Part shown: one piece after another, positions 48,654-56,866 of the stretch
How positions within the stretch are numbered: the stretch's first letter is position 1
How the letters are laid out: each line of letters starts with the position of its first letter
Assembly (NCBI RefSeq): GCF_900141755.1
Contig: NZ_LT670844.1
Location: 7,598,501-7,662,500 of the forward strand
Reading direction: 5' to 3'
DNA from: Bradyrhizobium lablabi
GTDB taxonomy: Bacteria > Pseudomonadota > Alphaproteobacteria > Rhizobiales > Xanthobacteraceae
DNA: 64,000 nt
Notes under the pieces: generated by a model
The model's input: the letters and a program-made list of their open reading frames with translations, nothing else
What the model was told of the DNA's origin: nothing
Database searches by the model: none
Program-made: the position numbers and the translations under genes

Positions 48654-49529
48654 ATGCCGTCCACACACATTGCGGACCTGCGTGCGCTGCTGGAACGGGA
48701 AAAAGGCGTGCTGGTGCCCGGCGCGCCGAACGCGCTGGCCGCGCGGATCATCGCCGATCTCGGCTTCAAGGCGATCTATCTGACCGGCGCGGGCCTGACC
48801 AATATGCATCTCGGGCTGCCCGATCTCGGCTTCATGGATCTCACCATGGTCGCCGAGCACACCATGGCCATTCGCGGCGTGGTCGATCTGCCGCTGATCG
48901 TCGATGCCGACACTGGATTCGGCAACGCCATCAACGTCACCCACACGGTCCGCTCCCTGGAGCAGGCCGGCGCCAGCGCGATCCAGCTCGAAGACCAGCA
49001 CGCGCCAAAACGCTGCGGCCATTTCAGCGGCAAGGAATTGATTCCGGCTGAGGAGATGGTGAACAAGATTCGCGCCGCCGTGGACGCCCGCCGCGACGGT
49101 CTCGTGATCATCGCGCGGACCGACGCCTGCGCGGTCGAGGGGTTTGAGGCCGCGATCGATCGCGCCAGCCGCTATGTCGAAGCCGGCGCGGACGTGACCT
49201 TCGTCGAGGCGGTCAAATCCATCGCCGACCTCAAAGAAGTGCCGAAGCGTCTCGCCGTGCCGCAGCTCTTGAATATGGTGCTCGGCGGCCAGACCCCGAT
49301 CGTGGACCAGAAGGCCGCCGCCGAAATGGGCTTTAGCATCGTGCTCTACGCCAACGCCGCGCTGCAGGGCGCCGTCCAGGGCATGCAGACCGTGCTGAAG
49401 GCGTTGCGTGATGCAGGCCGGCTCGATGAGGCCTCCGTCGCCTCATTCGAGGAACGGCAGCGCCTGGTCGGCAAGCCGGCATATGATGCGATGGAAGCGC
49501 GATACGCGACGGCGTCGCATCGCTACTAG
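48654..49529 (+). CDS. Isocitrate lyase / PEP mutase family enzyme
   Basis: 291 residues, TIM barrel. VLVPGAPNALAARII at the start, AIYLTGAGLTNMHLG, IVDADTGFGNAINV (Mg-binding Asp) and the loop QLEDQHAPKRCGHFSGKEL with the catalytic KRCGH, then IARTDACAVEG. The sequence suits 2-methylisocitrate lyase or oxaloacetate-decarboxylase type members. There is no prp gene nearby, so the substrate is open. The stop TAG is inside the end of the MITE-like copy B. Confidence 0.9.
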   Translation: MPSTHIADLRALLEREKGVLVPGAPNALAARIIADLGFKAIYLTGAGLTNMHLGLPDLGFMDLTMVAEHTMAIRGVVDLPLIVDADTGFGNAINVTHTVRSLEQAGASAIQLEDQHAPKRCGHFSGKELIPAEEMVNKIRAAVDARRDGLVIIARTDACAVEGFEAAIDRASRYVEAGADVTFVEAVKSIADLKEVPKRLAVPQLLNMVLGGQTPIVDQKAAAEMGFSIVLYANAALQGAVQGMQTVLKALRDAGRLDEASVASFEERQRLVGKPAYDAMEARYATASHRY

Positions 49530-49811
49530 AGCGTGATGACTTTAGGTTGAGACACAGCGGTGACTTCTCCCTCGCCCCGCTCTTGCGGGGAGAGGGTTGG
49601 GGTGAGGGGCCGTTTCCGCGAATGCTGAAGCACAACGTACGCGGAGAATCCCCCTCACCAGGATCGCTGCGCGACATAGCCGAAGCTTCGCTTCGGCGTC
49701 CTTCTTATCTAAGGACGGCCGCCGTAGGCGGCCTATGCCTCTCCCCGCAGGCGGGGCGAGGTGATCGAACTTGCGCAGGCGACGATTCAACCTAAAGTTA
49801 TCACGCTCTAG
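49526..49811. mobile_element. MITE-like element, copy B (286 bp)
   Basis: Left end CTAGAGCGTGATGACTTTAG... (49526-49550) and right end at 49787-49811 are 25-bp inverted repeats with one mismatch. Inside: GCGGGGAGAGGGTTGGGGTG, GCGAATGCTGAAGCACAACG and CAGGCGGGGCGAGG. Copy A is at 25734-25962; copy B carries about 57 bp more in the middle. No transposase. Both ends contain stop codons used by flanking genes. Confidence 0.8.
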
Positions 49812-49912
49812 AAAACCGTCATTGCGAGCCAACGGGTCGGCAGGGTGTCGGCGTGCGCCGCGTTCAGCGCGCCGGTTAGAATCAAGATAGTGCCAATGAT
49901 CGTGCGTTTCAT
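49808..49912 (-). pseudogene. Secreted-protein gene cut short by repeats
   Basis: AAGGAG precedes ATG 49912, which opens a 34-codon frame with a good signal peptide (MKRTIIGTILILTGALN ... AHAD). After about ten further codons it runs into a fragment of the CGTCATTGCGAG repeat and stops at a TAG within the end of the MITE-like element. The signal and ribosome site look real while the body of the gene is gone. It could still encode a short exported peptide. Confidence 0.5.
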
Positions 49913-49990
49913 TTGATTTCTCCTTGTCGCGCAAGTTCATCAGCGCAGTCATCGGTCGCGATGGCGCAGGCAAGGGGTTCGAACGCGGGC

Positions 49991-50037
49991 GATTACAAAT
50001 TGGACAGGAAACCGCATGACCCCGGCTTTGTCGCCGC
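49991..50037. repeat. Short direct repeat GATTACAAAWTGGACAGG, copy 1
   Basis: About 47 bp (GATTACAAATTGGACAGGAA, then CATGACCCCGGCTTTG) recurring at 51161-51210 on the same strand. Apart from this, the gap 49913-50281 shows nothing I can name. Confidence 0.7.
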
Positions 50038-50281
50038 GATGCGATCCACCCGCGCCCTTGCGACCCGCCTCTGAAGCCAGCTCATGGTCCTGTGAAAAAG
50101 GTCGTTTTTCATCGGGCACGCTTTGGCCGCCCTTACGTGCGAGTTGCCGTTTGTCGGGGTGAACCCAACGCGCCAATTGTTTAGCTGGTTGGTGGAAAAA
50201 AGCTTGATGAAGATCAACGCGGCAATGCGATTCACGGCCCTAAGATTTCACGCAAGCGACTGTGAAGCCGTGGGCGGCATC

Positions 50282-50476
50282 ATGAAGCGCACCCGACCAA
50301 GAACCAAGTCATTTGAAGACCGAATAGCCGAGCATGGCCGGAAGCTGAAAGAAGAGGCTAACCTGCTGCCGCCCGGCAAAGAGCGTGACGAGTTGGTGGA
50401 GAGGGTGAGACAAACCGAAATGGCTACTCGCGTTACCGAATGGCTCGGGTCAGGCGGAGTGCGGTCGTCCAAATAG
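50282..50476 (+). CDS. Small basic/acidic helical protein of unknown function
   Basis: 64 residues from ATG 50282 (MKRTRPRTKSFEDRI); a longer frame from 50123 is less likely. KLKEEANLLPPGKERDELVERVRQTEMATRVTEW is laid out as two helices around a PPG turn, and it ends GSGGVRSSK. This is a familiar type of small hypothetical protein in Bradyrhizobium. Cytosolic by lack of a signal. Confidence 0.7.
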   Translation: MKRTRPRTKSFEDRIAEHGRKLKEEANLLPPGKERDELVERVRQTEMATRVTEWLGSGGVRSSK

Positions 50477-50496
50477 TTTGCCCGACGGGCAAATCA

Positions 50497-50972
50497 GCAA
50501 ATTTGTGTCCAGCCCCCTTTGCAAAAATATTCCGCTTCGCGTCCAACCCAAATCACTTTTAAAATAATCGCCGTCTCGTCCCACTCGAGGGGCGCTTCGC
50601 GGTCGTCACGAACGCGGGATGGGATGCGGTGGACGCTGATAGTGCCATTGACGAACGGCACGAAGGCGGACGGCGAAGTCGTGTGGTCCTGACACCCCGA
50701 CGCTGGTGTCAAGTTGGCGGAAGTAATTCCGCCGATGACGGTGGCAAAAGAGCCCGGTCACCGGGGAGAGCACGAAGTAAGCCGTTAAAACCATTGCGTG
50801 CGGGAATGCCGGGTTGTTCCGGTGGACCTGTGGTGACTAACGCGCGTGATTACTACACTACACGCGCGGCTGCGGGTGCATCGGCACCCGGCATTCCCCA
50901 CGCCCTCTAAGGGGCGGAGAATTCTTTCAAGACTCGGACGCATTGCGCCGCGGGAATGCGAAGTTGTATCCA
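50497..50972. repeat. Decayed composite repeat region
   Basis: From memory, several blocks here are widespread in Bradyrhizobium genomes: the minus-strand frame containing GREAEYFCKGGWT (50497-50586), then GAGGGGCGCTTCGCGGTCGT and GTGGTCCTGACACCCCGACG, AGAGCCCGGTCACCGGGGAG, and GGCATTCCCCACGCCCTCTA. Small ORFs over it differ in frame between blocks and I do not call them genes. It fills most of the 818-bp gap up to 51294. Confidence 0.6.
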
Positions 50973-50974
50973 AC

Positions 50975-51093
50975 CGTCATTGCGAGGAGCCAACGGGTCG
51001 CGCGAACGCGCGCCCGATGACAGGCTCCGCGACGAAGCAATCCAGCTTCGTTGTTCTCGGCACCGAAGCTGGATTGCTTCGCTAGTAATGACG
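50975..51093. repeat. CGTCATTGCGAG repeat, copy 2
   Basis: 119 bp with ends CGTCATTGCGAG and a related inverted end (AGTAATGACG). Its central part GATGACAGGCTCCGCGACG and AAGCAATCCAG is nearly identical to copy 1 at 34153. Confidence 0.85.
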
Positions 51094-51160
51094 ATCGGCC
51101 AAGAACCGCGAAGCCGGGCGATCCCTATCCCCGTGGGCCAGCATTCCGAATCCCCCTCTC

Positions 51161-51210
51161 GATTACAAAATGGACAGGAAACCCGTATGATTCCGGCTTT
51201 GCCGCCACGG
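51161..51210. repeat. Short direct repeat GATTACAAAWTGGACAGG, copy 2
   Basis: GATTACAAAATGGACAGGAA followed by CCGGCTTTGCCGCCACGG; matches 49991-50037. It ends about 85 bp before the old-yellow-enzyme start. Confidence 0.7.
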
Positions 51211-51294
51211 GGGCCGCGTATATCCTCTGCCTATTCGGCGGGAACCGCGATGCCGGGATTTTGATACCGGACGCCGGACCACGAAATAGCGGAA

Positions 51295-52497
51295 ATGGTA
51301 ATGTCTGACATGCTGCTGTTTTCACCGCTGACCATCCGGGATGTCGAGCTGCGTAACCGCATCGTGGTGCCGCCGATGCATCAATATTCCGCGGTGAAGG
51401 GATTTCCGACCGACTGGCATCTGATGAACGCGGGAAAATTCGCCGCCGGCGGCGCGGGCCTCGTGGTGGTCGAGTCGACAAAAGTCGAGCGGCGCGGCTG
51501 CGGCACGGTCGGCGATCTCGGCATCTGGGACGACGCTTTTATCGAGCCGCTGTCGCGTCTCGCAAAATTCATCAAGCAGCAAAACGCGGTCGCGGGAATC
51601 CAGCTCGGTCATTCCGGCCGCAAGGCGCGGGCGCGGCGGCCGTGGGAAGGCGACGGGCCGTTGCCGCGAACGAGCGAGATCGATGACTGGGAGGCCTGGT
51701 CGCCGGTCGCGCCGAGCGCGATCGCGCATAGCGACAAGTGGCCGGTGCCGAAGGCGCTCGAACGCTCCGAGGTGAAAGACCTCGTGCAAGCCTGGGGCAA
51801 TGCCGCGCGGCGCGCCCATCAAGCGGGTTTTGAAGTGCTGGAGCTGCATGGCGCGCACGGTTATCTCGTGCACGAGTTTTTGTCGGAACGCTCCAACCAA
51901 CGCGCGGACGAATATGGCGGCTCCGAAGCGAACCGGATGCGCTTTGTGATTGAGATCGCCGAAGCCGTGCGCACCCATTGGCCCGATAACAAGCCGCTGT
52001 TCGTAAGGCTGTCGGTGGAAGACAATGCGGGGTGGGGACCCGAACAGAGCGCGCGGCTCGCGAAAATTCTCAAGACAAAAGGCGTCGACGTGATCGATTG
52101 CTCGTCGGGCGGCATCACCGAAGCGGCGCCGATCCTGGGCAAGGAGATAAAATACAATTACCAGGTGCCGCTTTCGGAATATGTCCGCCGCCACGCCGAT
52201 ATCATGACCATGGCGGTCGGCCTCATCATCCACGGCGATCAGGCCGAGCAGATTTTGCGGGACAAGCAGGCCGATCTGATCGCGGTCGGCCGCGAGATCC
52301 TCAACAATCCGAACTGGCCGATGGACGCCGCGCTGAAACTCGGCGTCGAGGGCCCGTTCCGCAATGTCCCGCCGCAATTCGGCTATTGGCTGGGCACCCG
52401 CGCCAAACGCGGGTTCGGCACCATGCCGTCGACCTGGCAAAACGGCCTCCAAGACGGCCTCCAAGACGGCCTCAATGAAAACAGAAAGCTATTGTGA
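51295..52497 (+). CDS. Old yellow enzyme family NADH:flavin oxidoreductase
   Basis: FMN enzyme reducing activated C=C bonds, 400 residues (ATG 51295; ATG 51301 also possible). LLFSPLTIRDVELRNRIVVPPM at the N-terminus, then QLGHSGRKA, GFEVLELHGAHGYLVHEFL with the catalytic His pair, SNQRADEYGG, and DLIAVGREILNNPNWP. YqjM-like class. The C-terminus has an in-frame 12-bp tandem duplication (NGLQDGLQDGLNEN). Native substrate unknown. Confidence 0.94.
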   Translation: MVMSDMLLFSPLTIRDVELRNRIVVPPMHQYSAVKGFPTDWHLMNAGKFAAGGAGLVVVESTKVERRGCGTVGDLGIWDDAFIEPLSRLAKFIKQQNAVAGIQLGHSGRKARARRPWEGDGPLPRTSEIDDWEAWSPVAPSAIAHSDKWPVPKALERSEVKDLVQAWGNAARRAHQAGFEVLELHGAHGYLVHEFLSERSNQRADEYGGSEANRMRFVIEIAEAVRTHWPDNKPLFVRLSVEDNAGWGPEQSARLAKILKTKGVDVIDCSSGGITEAAPILGKEIKYNYQVPLSEYVRRHADIMTMAVGLIIHGDQAEQILRDKQADLIAVGREILNNPNWPMDAALKLGVEGPFRNVPPQFGYWLGTRAKRGFGTMPSTWQNGLQDGLQDGLNENRKLL

Positions 52498-52591
52498 GTA
52501 TCTCCAGCGAGTACCACATCAAAAACAGCAAGCTGCCGACTTAACCGCCCACTTTCGGGCCACACTTAACAAGCGAGAAGGTTCGCCAACA

Positions 52592-53926
52592 ATGCGCAAG
52601 AATGCCCTGTTTTTCCTCGGTGCGGCGTCAGGTATCTGTCTAACCCTTCTCGTCACCGGGCCGCAGGGCGCGCAATGGGTCGCCGCCGCCAAGGCTGCCG
52701 CCGGCGCCGATACCTACTCCCAGCTCAATCTGTTCGGCGAGGTGTTCGAGCGGATCAAGAGCGACTACGTCGAAAAGCCCGAGGACAACAAGCTGATCGA
52801 AGGCGCGATCGACGGCATGGTCACCTCCCTCGATCCGCATTCGCGCTACATGAACGACAAGGCCTGGCGCGACATGCAGGAGACCACCCAGGGCGAGTTC
52901 GGCGGACTCGGCATCGAGGTCACGATGGAGGACGGCCTGATCAAGGTGGTGGCGCCGATGGACGATACGCCGGCGAAAAAGGCCGGCATCCTCTCGGGCG
53001 ATCTGGTCACCCAGATCGACGATGACGTGGTGCAGGGGCTCTCGCTCGAGCAGGCCGTGAACAAGATGAAGGGTCCGGTCGATACCAAGACCCGGCTCAA
53101 GATCATACGCAAGGGCGTGGACAACCCGATCGACGTCACCATCGTGCGCGAGATCATTCGGGTGCGCCCGATCAGTTATCACACCGACGGCGGCGACATC
53201 GGCTATATCCGGATCTCCTCGTTCAACGAACAGACCACCGATGGCTTGAAGAAGGCGATCGCCGACATCGCCAAGGAAATCCCGCAGGACAAACTGGCCG
53301 GCTATGTCGTCGACCTCCGCAACAATCCCGGCGGCTTGCTCGATCAGGCGGTTTCGGTATCGTCTGCCTTCATGGCGCGCGGCGAGGTGGTCTCGACACG
53401 GGGGCGGACGCCCGAGGAAACCCAGCGCTTCACCGCGCGCGGCGGCGATCTCACCAAGGGCAAGCCGCTGGTGGTCTTGATCAATGGCGGATCGGCGTCG
53501 GCTTCCGAGATCGTCGCCGGCGCGCTGCACGACCACAAGCGCGCCACCCTGATCGGCACCCGCTCGTTCGGCAAGGGCTCGGTGCAGACCATCATCCCGC
53601 TCGGTACCGGCAATGGCGCATTGGCGCTGACCACGGCGCGCTACTTCACGCCGTCAGGCCATTCGATCCAGGCGCTGGGCGTCAAGCCCGACATCGAGGT
53701 GCTGCAGGAAGTGCCCGACGAATTGAAGGGCCGTCCCGAGCTGAAGGGAGAGGCCTCGATGCGCGGCCATCTGTCCGCCGAGGGCGCCGAGCAGACCGGA
53801 TCGCAATCCTATGTTCCGCCGGATGAGAAGAACGACAAGGCGCTGAGTGCGGCCTACAATTTGTTGCGCGGCGTCACCGTCAACGCGGATGTCCGGCCAT
53901 CGCCGAAGGCGGCGGTGCCGAATTAG
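52592..53926 (+). CDS. ctpA: C-terminal processing protease (S41)
   Basis: Periplasmic serine protease, 444 residues from ATG 52592 (MRKNALFFLGAASG); a longer frame from 52364 overlaps the previous gene. Signal/anchor helix at residues 5-22. PDZ domain about 100-175 (GLGIEVTMEDGLIKVV). Catalytic domain with DLRNNPGGLLDQAV, the Ser motif GGSASASEIVAG (around 300-310) and Lys328 in RSFGKGSVQT. The stop is directly followed by a REP palindrome and a terminator. Confidence 0.95.
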   Translation: MRKNALFFLGAASGICLTLLVTGPQGAQWVAAAKAAAGADTYSQLNLFGEVFERIKSDYVEKPEDNKLIEGAIDGMVTSLDPHSRYMNDKAWRDMQETTQGEFGGLGIEVTMEDGLIKVVAPMDDTPAKKAGILSGDLVTQIDDDVVQGLSLEQAVNKMKGPVDTKTRLKIIRKGVDNPIDVTIVREIIRVRPISYHTDGGDIGYIRISSFNEQTTDGLKKAIADIAKEIPQDKLAGYVVDLRNNPGGLLDQAVSVSSAFMARGEVVSTRGRTPEETQRFTARGGDLTKGKPLVVLINGGSASASEIVAGALHDHKRATLIGTRSFGKGSVQTIIPLGTGNGALALTTARYFTPSGHSIQALGVKPDIEVLQEVPDELKGRPELKGEASMRGHLSAEGAEQTGSQSYVPPDEKNDKALSAAYNLLRGVTVNADVRPSPKAAVPN

Positions 53927-53927
53927 A

Positions 53928-53977
53928 GCGTTTTCGAGCGAAGTGGATGCCGGTTCGCGTGAAGAAAACGCGTCAAA
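53928..53977. repeat. Intergenic palindrome, GCGTTTTC/GAAAACGC family, copy 2
   Basis: GCGTTTTCGAGCGAAGTGG ... CGTGAAGAAAACGCGTCAAA, starting 1 bp after the ctpA stop codon. Copy 1 follows bamA at 19142. Confidence 0.85.
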
Positions 53978-53986
53978 CAAAAAAAT

Positions 53987-54019
53987 AAAGCCCGATCGGT
54001 TCAGTACCGATCAGGCTTT
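53987..54019. terminator. Terminator between convergent ctpA and the GGDEF-EAL gene
   Basis: AAAGCCCGATCGGT / ACCGATCAGGCTTT is a near-perfect inverted repeat with A-run on one side and T-run on the other, so it can work in both directions. Confidence 0.8.
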
Positions 54020-54024
54020 AAGCC

Positions 54025-56787
54025 TTAGCGGCGGCTGGAGTTCGCCGTCGCTTTCGCGCGGGATTGAGGGGAACGGCCGCCGGCCGTTCGCGGTGCGCGG
54101 TGCGCGAACAGCAATTGCCTGACTTCGATGGCCGGTTTTGCCGCGCTGAACAGGTAACCCTGCATCTCCGAGCAGCCGAGCTCGCGCAGCAGTTCCTGTT
54201 GCTGCTCGGTCTCGACGCCCTCCGCGGTCGTGGTCATGTGGCGTTCGGCGGCGATGTTGACCACCGCCCGCACGATGCCGGAGGAGCCGCCGGGCTCGGC
54301 GATATCGTTGACAAAGCAGCGGTCGATCTTGATCTTGTCGAACGGAAAGCGCTGCAGATAGCTCAGCGAGGAATAGCCGGTGCCGAAATCGTCGAGCGCG
54401 ATCCGCACTCCGATGGCGCGAAGTTGATGCAGGATGGCGAGCGCCGCCTCGTCGTCGCGGATCAAGACCGCCTCGGTGATCTCGAGCTCGAGCCGGTTTG
54501 CCGGCAGGCCCGACGCCGCAAGGGCTGCGACGATCTTCAGCGCCAGCGTGCCGCTGCGAAATTGCACCGGCGACACGTTGACCGCGAGCCTGGTGTCGTC
54601 GGGCCACCTCGCGGCCTCTTCGCAGGCCGTGGTCAGCACCCACTCGCCGAGTGCGTTGATCAGACCGGTCTCCTCCGCAATCGGCACGAATTCGGCGGGC
54701 GATATCATGCCGCGCTCCGGGTGCCGCCAGCGCACCAGCGCTTCGCAGCCGGTGATGCCGTTGTCGGCGAGGCTGACGCAGGGCTGGTAGTGGACCTCGA
54801 GCGCGCCCTCGGCGATCGCCTGGCGCAAATCCACTTCCAGCTTGCGGCGGGCCTTGACCTGTGCGTCCATCTCGGGCGCGAAGAAGCGATAGGTCCGCCG
54901 TCCGGCCGATTTGGCGGCGTACATCGCCAGATCCGCATTTTTCAGAATCTGGTCGAGGTCCGCGCCGTGCTGTGGAGCAAGCGCAATGCCGATCGAGGCA
55001 TCGGTCGTCAAATGATGACCGAGGCAGTCATAGGGCTTACGGATCACCTCGAAGACCCTGGTCACGAGATCGGTGACATCGCGCTCCGTTTTCACCGCGG
55101 TCTGGACGATGGCGAACTCGTCGCCACCGAGCCGGGCGACGAAATTGGCGGCTCCGACGCAGCGGCAGAGGCTCTCGGCCACCGATTTCAGCAATTCATC
55201 GCCGATCAAATGACCGAGCGAATCGTTGACGCTCTTGAATTCGTCGATGTCGATATAAAACACCGCGAGCTGCTGGCGAGGGGCGATGCGATCCAGCTCG
55301 AACTGCAGCCGCTCGTGGAACAGAGCGCGGTTGGGCAGGTCGGTCAGCGCATCGTAATGGGCGAGGTGGGTGATCTGCTGTTCGGCGCGCCGGCGCTCGG
55401 TGATGTCCTCGTGGGTGGCGACCCAGCCGCCGTCCGCCAGCGGTTCGTTCACGATCTGGATCGAACGTCCGTCGGGGGGCTGGATGATGTTGACGTTTCG
55501 CTTCGAGATGTCCCGCAAGGTGGCGGCGTAGTATTCGTCGTCGTCACCGACGAACGATCCGGTGGCTTTGCGATGGGCGATAATCTCGCGGAAACTGCAG
55601 CCCGGTTTCACGACCTCGGTCGACAGGCCGTACATCTCGATATAGCGCTTGTTGCAGATAACGAGCCGCTCCGAGGCGTCGAACAGCAACAGGCCTTGCG
55701 TCATATTGTTGACGGCGGTGTCGAGGCGCTGCTTTTCCTGCGTCAGCCGTTGCTGCGACGCGCGATGCTGCTGCGACAATTTGCGGATCACGAGAAACAG
55801 CATCACCGTGATCACCAGCACCGAGAGCCCGGCGACCGCGACCAGAAATCTGATTTCCTCGCGCCAATCGGCGAGCGCCGCCGATACCGTGGTGCTCGCG
55901 ATCATCACAATCGGAAAATTGGTCAATGTGTGAGACGCCGCCAGCCGCTCCAGTCCATCGATCGGACTGGTCAGGCGCAAGGAGTCATGGTCCTTGTTGA
56001 GCAATCTCTGTTGTATCAAGTCGGCTGTCTTGAGCTTGTGGCCGATCATCTCGTCGGCATGAGGATAGCGCGCCAGCAACGTGCCGTCGCTGTGCTGCAT
56101 GGTGATCGACGCATCTTTCCCGAGCGCTACGGATGCGAAGAATCTTTCGAAATGCGCCGGCGCGATCGCACGCGTGACGACGCCCAGGAACTGACCTTTC
56201 GGCCCGGTCACCCTGAGAGCAATGACGGTGACCCAGGTCCTGGTGAAACGTCCTTGCACCAGTTCGACCTGGGCGGGCGTCGCCGCCGATCCCGTCTCGA
56301 GAGTCTTGAAGAACGCGCGATCGACGATATTGACGTCCGGAACCGGCCAGATTTCCGACGAGTTGATCAGCAGCCCGTCCGAATCGAACACGTTGACGCC
56401 GGCGACGTCGGCATAGGCGCCGACCTTGGCGCGCAGCGCTTCGTGCCAGTCCAGCGTCGAAATCTGTCCGCGGAAGCTGTCCGGCGAGGCGACGCCGGTG
56501 CGCTCGATTTGCGCGACGACGTCTCTTTGCATGACGGTGAAGTCCGCGAGCTGGTGGTCGAAATGACGGGCCAGCAGCAGCACGGTGTTTTCCAGCTCGC
56601 GCTCGTGACTGGCCAGCGCGCGCTCGCGAAAATTATCGGCCATCATGGTCGTGCCGATCATGATCGCCGCGATCAGCAATGCGCCGCCAACGACGAGCCA
56701 GCGGATCGCCCCACTCCGAACGGACGCTTTGATGTTGAAGGAGGCGGTGCCGGTTGCCGTCATCGGTATTGATTGCTGCCAAGGCAT
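54025..56787 (-). CDS. Membrane GGDEF-EAL protein (cyclic-di-GMP turnover)
   Basis: 920 residues. Membrane helix 1 at about 28-48, a periplasmic Cache-like sensor at about 50-305 (GVNVFDSDGLLINSS), helix 2 at about 313-334, a PAS domain at about 355-455 (MTQGLLLFDASERL), then GGDEF (RLGGDEFAIV, residues 553-562) and EAL (GCEALVRWRHPERG, EAL at 682-684; later DDFGTGYSSL). Both signature motifs are intact, so synthesis and breakdown are both possible. No RxxD inhibitory site is seen before GGDEF. ATG 56763 is an alternative start. Confidence 0.94.
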   Translation of the reverse strand: MPWQQSIPMTATGTASFNIKASVRSGAIRWLVVGGALLIAAIMIGTTMMADNFRERALASHERELENTVLLLARHFDHQLADFTVMQRDVVAQIERTGVASPDSFRGQISTLDWHEALRAKVGAYADVAGVNVFDSDGLLINSSEIWPVPDVNIVDRAFFKTLETGSAATPAQVELVQGRFTRTWVTVIALRVTGPKGQFLGVVTRAIAPAHFERFFASVALGKDASITMQHSDGTLLARYPHADEMIGHKLKTADLIQQRLLNKDHDSLRLTSPIDGLERLAASHTLTNFPIVMIASTTVSAALADWREEIRFLVAVAGLSVLVITVMLFLVIRKLSQQHRASQQRLTQEKQRLDTAVNNMTQGLLLFDASERLVICNKRYIEMYGLSTEVVKPGCSFREIIAHRKATGSFVGDDDEYYAATLRDISKRNVNIIQPPDGRSIQIVNEPLADGGWVATHEDITERRRAEQQITHLAHYDALTDLPNRALFHERLQFELDRIAPRQQLAVFYIDIDEFKSVNDSLGHLIGDELLKSVAESLCRCVGAANFVARLGGDEFAIVQTAVKTERDVTDLVTRVFEVIRKPYDCLGHHLTTDASIGIALAPQHGADLDQILKNADLAMYAAKSAGRRTYRFFAPEMDAQVKARRKLEVDLRQAIAEGALEVHYQPCVSLADNGITGCEALVRWRHPERGMISPAEFVPIAEETGLINALGEWVLTTACEEAARWPDDTRLAVNVSPVQFRSGTLALKIVAALAASGLPANRLELEITEAVLIRDDEAALAILHQLRAIGVRIALDDFGTGYSSLSYLQRFPFDKIKIDRCFVNDIAEPGGSSGIVRAVVNIAAERHMTTTAEGVETEQQQELLRELGCSEMQGYLFSAAKPAIEVRQLLFAHRAPRTAGGRSPQSRAKATANSSRR

Positions 56788-56866
56788 TGACGCCGGAAGC
56801 AGTTTCTCTCCCCCAGCCCAAGAGATAACTACTGCGCCGGAATGGAAGTGAGGTTAGGAATCGAGG

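Noticed and set aside
49542..49973. 143-codon ORF across the MITE-like element
   Set aside because: Made mostly of repeat sequence and antisense to repeat blocks; no domain.
50494..50712. Minus-strand ORF with GREAEYFCKGGWT
   Set aside because: Spans two different repeat blocks; looks like a familiar spurious ORF of repetitive DNA.
54064..56772. 902-codon open frame antisense to the GGDEF-EAL gene
   Set aside because: Shadow of codon bias; the minus-strand product has intact GGDEF and EAL motifs.
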